Shown here piece by piece: positions 9,121 through 13,079 of a stretch of DNA of 13,079 bases. The position numbers and the translations under genes are program-made. The notes under the pieces are model-generated. The model ran no database searches and was not told where the DNA came from. It saw nothing but the letters and a program-made list of their open reading frames with translations. Every line of letters begins with the position of its first letter. The first letter of the stretch is position 1. The stretch is from Psilocybe azurescens (taxonomy: Eukaryota > Basidiomycota > Agaricomycetes > Agaricales > Agrocybaceae): the NCBI GenBank assembly GCA_023853785.1, contig JAJIRX010000395.1, positions 1 to 13,079 of the forward strand, given 5' to 3'.

Positions 9121-10167
9121 AGAATACCCATTAAATAGGCCACCACCTCTATAGTCTAGAAGCTATAGACTATTGTCGAATTTTAATAGGAGTGACACCT
9201 CCACATCATTGGATATGAACCCAATTGCTTCAGGAGGCGTTGGTTGGAATCTTCATCAATTGCTGCTTACAGAAATGGGGTATCTGCCTGATAATGAGAA
9301 TCACATGGAGCATCATCCCAATGCTATGTTCCCAACAGCCACAGAGGACATGTACAGAAATAACTGTTGAGAGTGCACTGACATAACAAAGGTGCTTTAG
9401 GCGCTGACCCACTTAGGTCTCCTTCATCTCTTTTTCTCATCTCCATTCCTTTATCTTATGTATTCTATGAACCTTTTACTATAGGAGAAAGTATATATAC
9501 TTGCCCCAGTAGCTAGAAATACCTCAGTCGCTTTTATTCTTTCTGACTGAAATATTGATGTATCTATCTAGCTATTCTAGGTCCAGAATTATCAACAGTA
9601 GCAGTATGGTATTGACAAGCTCTGCAGCTTCACAATAAGCCCATCTCTCTTGCAGAATAACATGTACAGAGTCTGGCCACAAAATGTGCCAAAAGAATTC
9701 AGCCGGTGAGCCTTGTCGTTTCTAAAGTGATTGGCTGATAATTCATGTAATTTATTACAGCCAAGTGTGATAGAAAGTTTTAAATAGCAGCAGGAACTAC
9801 TTGTAGAAGCCACGGAAGCTGGCTCATGCCCAGTTCAGTGTTGTATACGAATACAATGTAGAATGAACTCATCACTCTTCAGCATAGTCGTAGGTCAATG
9901 ATCAGACAGTTTGTGAACTTGAATATTGGGACAATCCTGTAAATGGAGATTAGTTTCCGCCTTTTAGGTTGTGGATCAAAGGTGCTTAATAGGTCTTGCT
10001 GCCACACGATGTGCAATGCACGCACTGCAATCAAGTGCAATCGATTTTGATGGCTTCAAAGGGATATAACCCCATTTGAACTCGGCCATCCACAATAAAA
10101 GCTTGGCGTACTTATGCGGACCGAAATGGCTCGTGATCACAGCGGGCTGCCATTCTGTCTTTCCGAT

Positions 10168-10184
10168 CTAACCCTTCTCTTCAG
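10168..10184 (+). other. Probable 3' splice site of a 5' UTR intron
   Basis: A ctaac branch-point-like sequence, a pyrimidine tract and cag at 10182-10184 stand 13 bases upstream of the start codon at 10198. This suggests that the last gene has an upstream non-coding exon that I cannot place. Confidence 0.35.
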
Positions 10185-10197
10185 TACCAGATCCAAC

Positions 10198-13079
10198 ATG
10201 GATCCTCACTTCTTGCCACGGATTACTCTTCCTATGCCTCTTCTTCATCGTCTTCAACGATGACCCCGGAAATTCCAACACGCCGAGCACATCCGGTGGC
10301 CCACAGAGTCCCAACGCACTCGCCATGAGTCTGCTCAACAACCTTATGCAGATTCAAGGGCTCGAGAACAACATTGTTCAGCAGCAACTCTCAATTCATT
10401 ACATCCTGGCGCTGGCGCTGGATCCAGCTCTGCTCAGGTGCCACCGTCTTATACCAATAACTCGACACTTCTGCTTGAACAGCAGATCAAACTGTCGCAG
10501 CTGCAGCAGCTTCAGCAGTTGCAGAACCAGATTTTCCAACAACAGGTACGCACTTTTTTCCGTCTTGGAAAGGGTTTTTATGGAGGTGGCGATCGGCTTA
10601 TACTACAACCGCTACCATAGATTGCGCTAATTAGTGGACAATCACCATCCATGCTCCCATCGTCACCCCATGTGGACTCCTCGAGACAATCAGGAGGGAG
10701 TAACGATCAGTACACTGGTCTGCCAACGCCTGGTGCGCACTTTCTCTCGCATTCTATCTCTCATTTTTGTTCCTCTCGAAACATCCCCTGACTTTCTACC
10801 CCAATGTCGATTTTTCATCTTTCATCATTTCTGCACCTATTCCGTTATCAGAAGGATTACAGTCTCTTCCGAGCCTTATCTCTTCTCGTCTATATGCACG
10901 CTTTTATTAGTCGCCTTTGAGCTCTGGCATACCTTTATTGGGCACCCAGTCGTCCTTCTACTGCTCCGATGTGATCCCTCGCTAGTCTTCCGACATTGCG
11001 GCTCTTCGCCGCGTTTTTCGAAGTTGGGGACACCAACTTTTCTACCTACCATCTTCTGGGGTTACGTTTCTCTCCCATTTTATTTTTCAGTTGTGGTGTT
11101 TGTTAAATATATGCGCCTCTTCAATCGCTATTCTTCCTTCAGACTCCTTTTTCGTTGATTACACACGCCTTCTTTCCTGACTATATGCACTTTTTGAGCG
11201 CATTTCTTTATTCTTTCTCCAGTTTTTGTGCTCCAGAATAGTCTGACTCATATCACTTGTCTTTACTTTCTATCTTGCAGGAGCCTCCGCCGAAATTCGT
11301 CCACAGAGACCATCAATGTCTATGGACTTTACGACCTTATCCCCGTCTGCTTCCTCGGTCGCGAACTACATGGAACCCTTCCTCGTGCTCACATCCCACT
11401 CCCTGCTGCATCCTCATCCTCAACATCCTCATCGTCCAACTCGATTTCGAACACAAACGACCATACGCAGCAGCAACAACACGCTCAAGGGCATTCGCCC
11501 AACCCAAATATGATTCAAAACCAGCACTATAGTCAGCAGCATGGCTCGTCTTCGCATGCACGTCACAATTCAGGCTCAGAGGGTCTATGAATCTCAATCT
11601 GCAGAGGCAGCTACAGGCTCTATCCAACTCACAGCATCTTCAACAACAACGACCTTACCACCCCTCTTCGTCAGGGACGCACGCCTTCTTCCACTGCATT
11701 CCATTACCAGCAACAAGGAATGTCCTCCCTATTTACCATCCTATATCCCCTATCCACAATGCCACTTCACCCCACGATGACCAGGCGCGCAATCCTAACT
11801 TTGAACACATCCAAAATCACAGTCAAAGGTCTTCCTCACATCATATGGTGGCCCCACATTCAGCGCCTGAAAGAGTGGCGTTCCAGATTTTCCAGGGGCC
11901 GTTCCCTGGTGGTGAGGAAGTAGTGGTGGAATCCCCGGGCTGGCATTAGGGCCTGCTGGAATGCCTCTAAATGATGGTCATTCCCTCCATCACGGTAGGA
12001 GGATGAGCCTGAGTGAGTCCCCGCGGTACGCACAGGGCAGCGGCCTGTGATGGCCAGCCAGATGGCCCATATCAACCAAATGCAAATTTTGGACCAGGAT
12101 ATATCACCTCTTACGAGCCCGTGGCTTGGTGCCCATCCTACAAGCAGTGCTAACCCCAATTCTCATGGCGCCGCATCCACTTCGCCATCAAACGGAGTGC
12201 GGGTAATATCAACGCCAACCCAAATGCCACCCCGAGCAGGAGCAGGAGCACCCACCGATCGTCAGTTTCTGCGAGGTGTGACGTCTTGGGCTCCAATTTG
12301 AAACCAGGGGCGCAGGAGTAAACGAACAGCGTCGAGCAGTGGGGATGAGGGAGGAGGTAGTGGGCGTTCGAGGAAAGAAGCAGAGTCCGATTAGACCAAC
12401 GCTTGGATTGAGCATGAGCGCGGTTGTGCCTACCGGAATGAAGGGTGAGGGATCAGGTTCTGATATAAGTGGGAGGGAGAGAGAGAGGGGATCTGCATCG
12501 CCTTTGGAGGGAAAAGTGCTGGTGGGAAGGAGGCGGAGAAGGAGAGCAGCAAAGGAGGCGCGGAGAAGGATAGGGAATTGACCCTACATTCGTCGTCGTC
12601 CTCTGCGAGGTCGGGATCTGGATCCGTTTCTCCTGCTCCTGATCTCTCTGGGAGTACAGAGCTCGAGCAGAATGCGGAATGCAAATGCGTCGAGCTCGAT
12701 GTCCGCTACGCCTACGACCAGTGGTGCGAACAACACCAATAGCACTTCTAACAGTGGCAGTAACATTGTCAGCAACAGCAACACCCTCAGGTCATATCGT
12801 GGCTCGCGATCGACAAACTCGACGCCTTTGTTAAGATCTACCCCGACAAGTTTGGTCATGACAGCGACTTCGCTTCGATGTCGGGGAATAGTGCGAAAAC
12901 AAATCAAGATCGGAGAGTGGGGGCCAGTGGCTTGAGCGGTGGTGGGGGTGGAGGCCAGGGTGTACAAGACACCCCGTCCCCTGTTGATCGTGACGATGAA
13001 TCTGTCGGAGGAGGATCAGGAGTGGACAGGTCAATGCCGCCGCCGCGGTTACCTGCATCTGTTGGTCGCGGTGGCAGCA
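10198..13079 (+). pseudogene. Q/S/N-rich regulator, probably bHLH-type transcription factor N-terminus; many frameshifts; runs off the window
   Basis: Coding segments: 10198-10545, 10621-10732 and 11281 to the end, with GT..AG introns at 10546-10620 and 10733-11280. Recognisable blocks in order: MDP followed by SLLATDYSS after a frame change, STSGGPQSPNALAMSLLNNL, a Q-rich possible coiled coil (LLLEQQIKLSQLQQLQQ), SGQSPS, a Ser/Asn/Gln-rich stretch, VAPHSAPERVAFQ, DISPLTSPWLGAH, KRTASSSGDEGGG, KKQSPIRPT, SRSTNSTPLLRSTP and DTPSPVDRDDES with MPPPRLPA at the end. From memory this order matches the N-terminal part of Agaricomycete bHLH proteins, whose DNA-binding region lies further downstream; the bHLH itself is not in the window, so the class is inferred. 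To follow these blocks the frame must change near 10205, 10279, 10391, 11377, 11582, 11680, 11728, 11915, 12046, 12195, 12310, 12375, 12512, 12671 and 12853. As read it cannot make one protein. Confidence 0.62.
10733..11280 (+). other. Unusually long pyrimidine-rich intron in the last gene
   Basis: The donor gtgcgc at 10733 and the acceptor ttgcag ending 11280 join in phase (CCT G|GA GCC). At 548 nt this intron is about ten times longer than the others in the window and very rich in C and T. I see no embedded gene or repeat; the long open frame across it has no protein-like features. Confidence 0.6.

Larger units (their letters stand above)
8485..10197. other. Gene-poor region with repeat remnants
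   Basis: No supportable gene. It contains the inverted-repeat remnant at 8954-9120, an unassigned open stretch at 9173-9370, a pyrimidine-rich tract at 9417-9475 followed by a palindromic gtatatatac at 9491-9500, and a short GTGCAAT/ATTGCAC-like repeat cluster at 10010-10043. The end of the region has a strong 3' splice-site look (ctaacccttctcttcag, ending 10184), which may close a 5' UTR intron of the next gene. Confidence 0.45.

Noticed and set aside
10634..11158. 174-codon open frame on the plus strand
   Set aside because: It starts inside exon 2 of the last gene in the wrong frame and runs through the long pyrimidine-rich intron. Its F/L/S/P-rich composition reflects base bias.
11337..11627. 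Minus-strand open frames opposite the regulator, here and at 11860-12159, 12430-12684 and 12584-12967
   Set aside because: They are antisense shadows of repetitive Gln/Ser/Asn codons and show no start context, introns or family motif.
11995..12035. A possible 41-nt intron (gtagga...cacag) that would join frames near 12046 without an indel
   Set aside because: It joins in phase, but it is very short for splicing, and reading straight through gives a plausible Ser-rich segment (RRMSLSESPRY). I left it as an alternative to the frameshift at 12046.
10198..13079. Programmed frameshifting or a multi-frame overlapping gene as an explanation of the broken regulator
   Set aside because: About fifteen shifts at unrelated sequences, without common slippery sites, in low-complexity coding DNA cannot plausibly be programmed. 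Sequence error or gene loss is simpler.
1..13079. CRISPR array, bacterial operon, prophage or restriction-defence system
   Set aside because: No regularly spaced repeats, and the genes have spliceosomal introns; this is eukaryotic DNA.

Overview
The window looks like nuclear DNA of a mushroom-forming basidiomycete (Agaricomycetes). The evidence is many short introns (about 45-75 nt) with GT..AG ends, an intron-dense seven-helix membrane protein gene, and a low-complexity Q/S/N-rich regulator whose motifs I recognise from Agaricomycete proteins. All assignments come from reading the sequence; no search was run.

Layout: (1) 482-2229, plus strand: a complete 14-exon gene for a 344-residue seven-helix membrane protein of unknown function. 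(2) 2230-3720: gene-poor. (3) 3721-4402: a non-autonomous DNA transposon (MITE-like) with perfect 23-bp terminal inverted repeats, a TA target duplication and a second, inner pair of inverted repeats. (4) 4462-5179, minus strand: a complete 3-exon gene for a 205-residue four-helix protein resembling DUF1772/anthrone oxygenases, with a TATA box. (5) 5260-6775: gene-poor, and promoter of the next gene. (6) 6776-8484, plus strand: an FAD-dependent aromatic-ring monooxygenase (salicylate-hydroxylase type). It has the three classical flavin motifs but one single-base frameshift and a confused 3' end. (7) 8485-10197: gene-poor, with a second, weaker inverted-repeat element. (8) 10198 to the window end, plus strand: the N-terminal part of a Q/S/N-rich protein, probably the activation region of a basidiomycete bHLH-type transcription factor. 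It can be followed only by changing frame about fifteen times.

Genes 1 and 2 read without a flaw over about 1,650 coding bases. Gene 3 has one or two flaws, and gene 4 has about one per 120 coding bases. The gene 4 flaws are almost all single-base indels, with no accompanying stop codons inside the pieces and with recognisable splice sites. This pattern suits local sequence-quality failure or very recent gene death better than old decay.

The DUF1772-like gene and the flavin monooxygenase are divergently arranged about 1.6 kb apart. Both families can act on aromatic polyketides, so a small secondary-metabolism pair is possible, but no polyketide synthase or other cluster gene is in the window. 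I found no new defence or mobile system that I can support.
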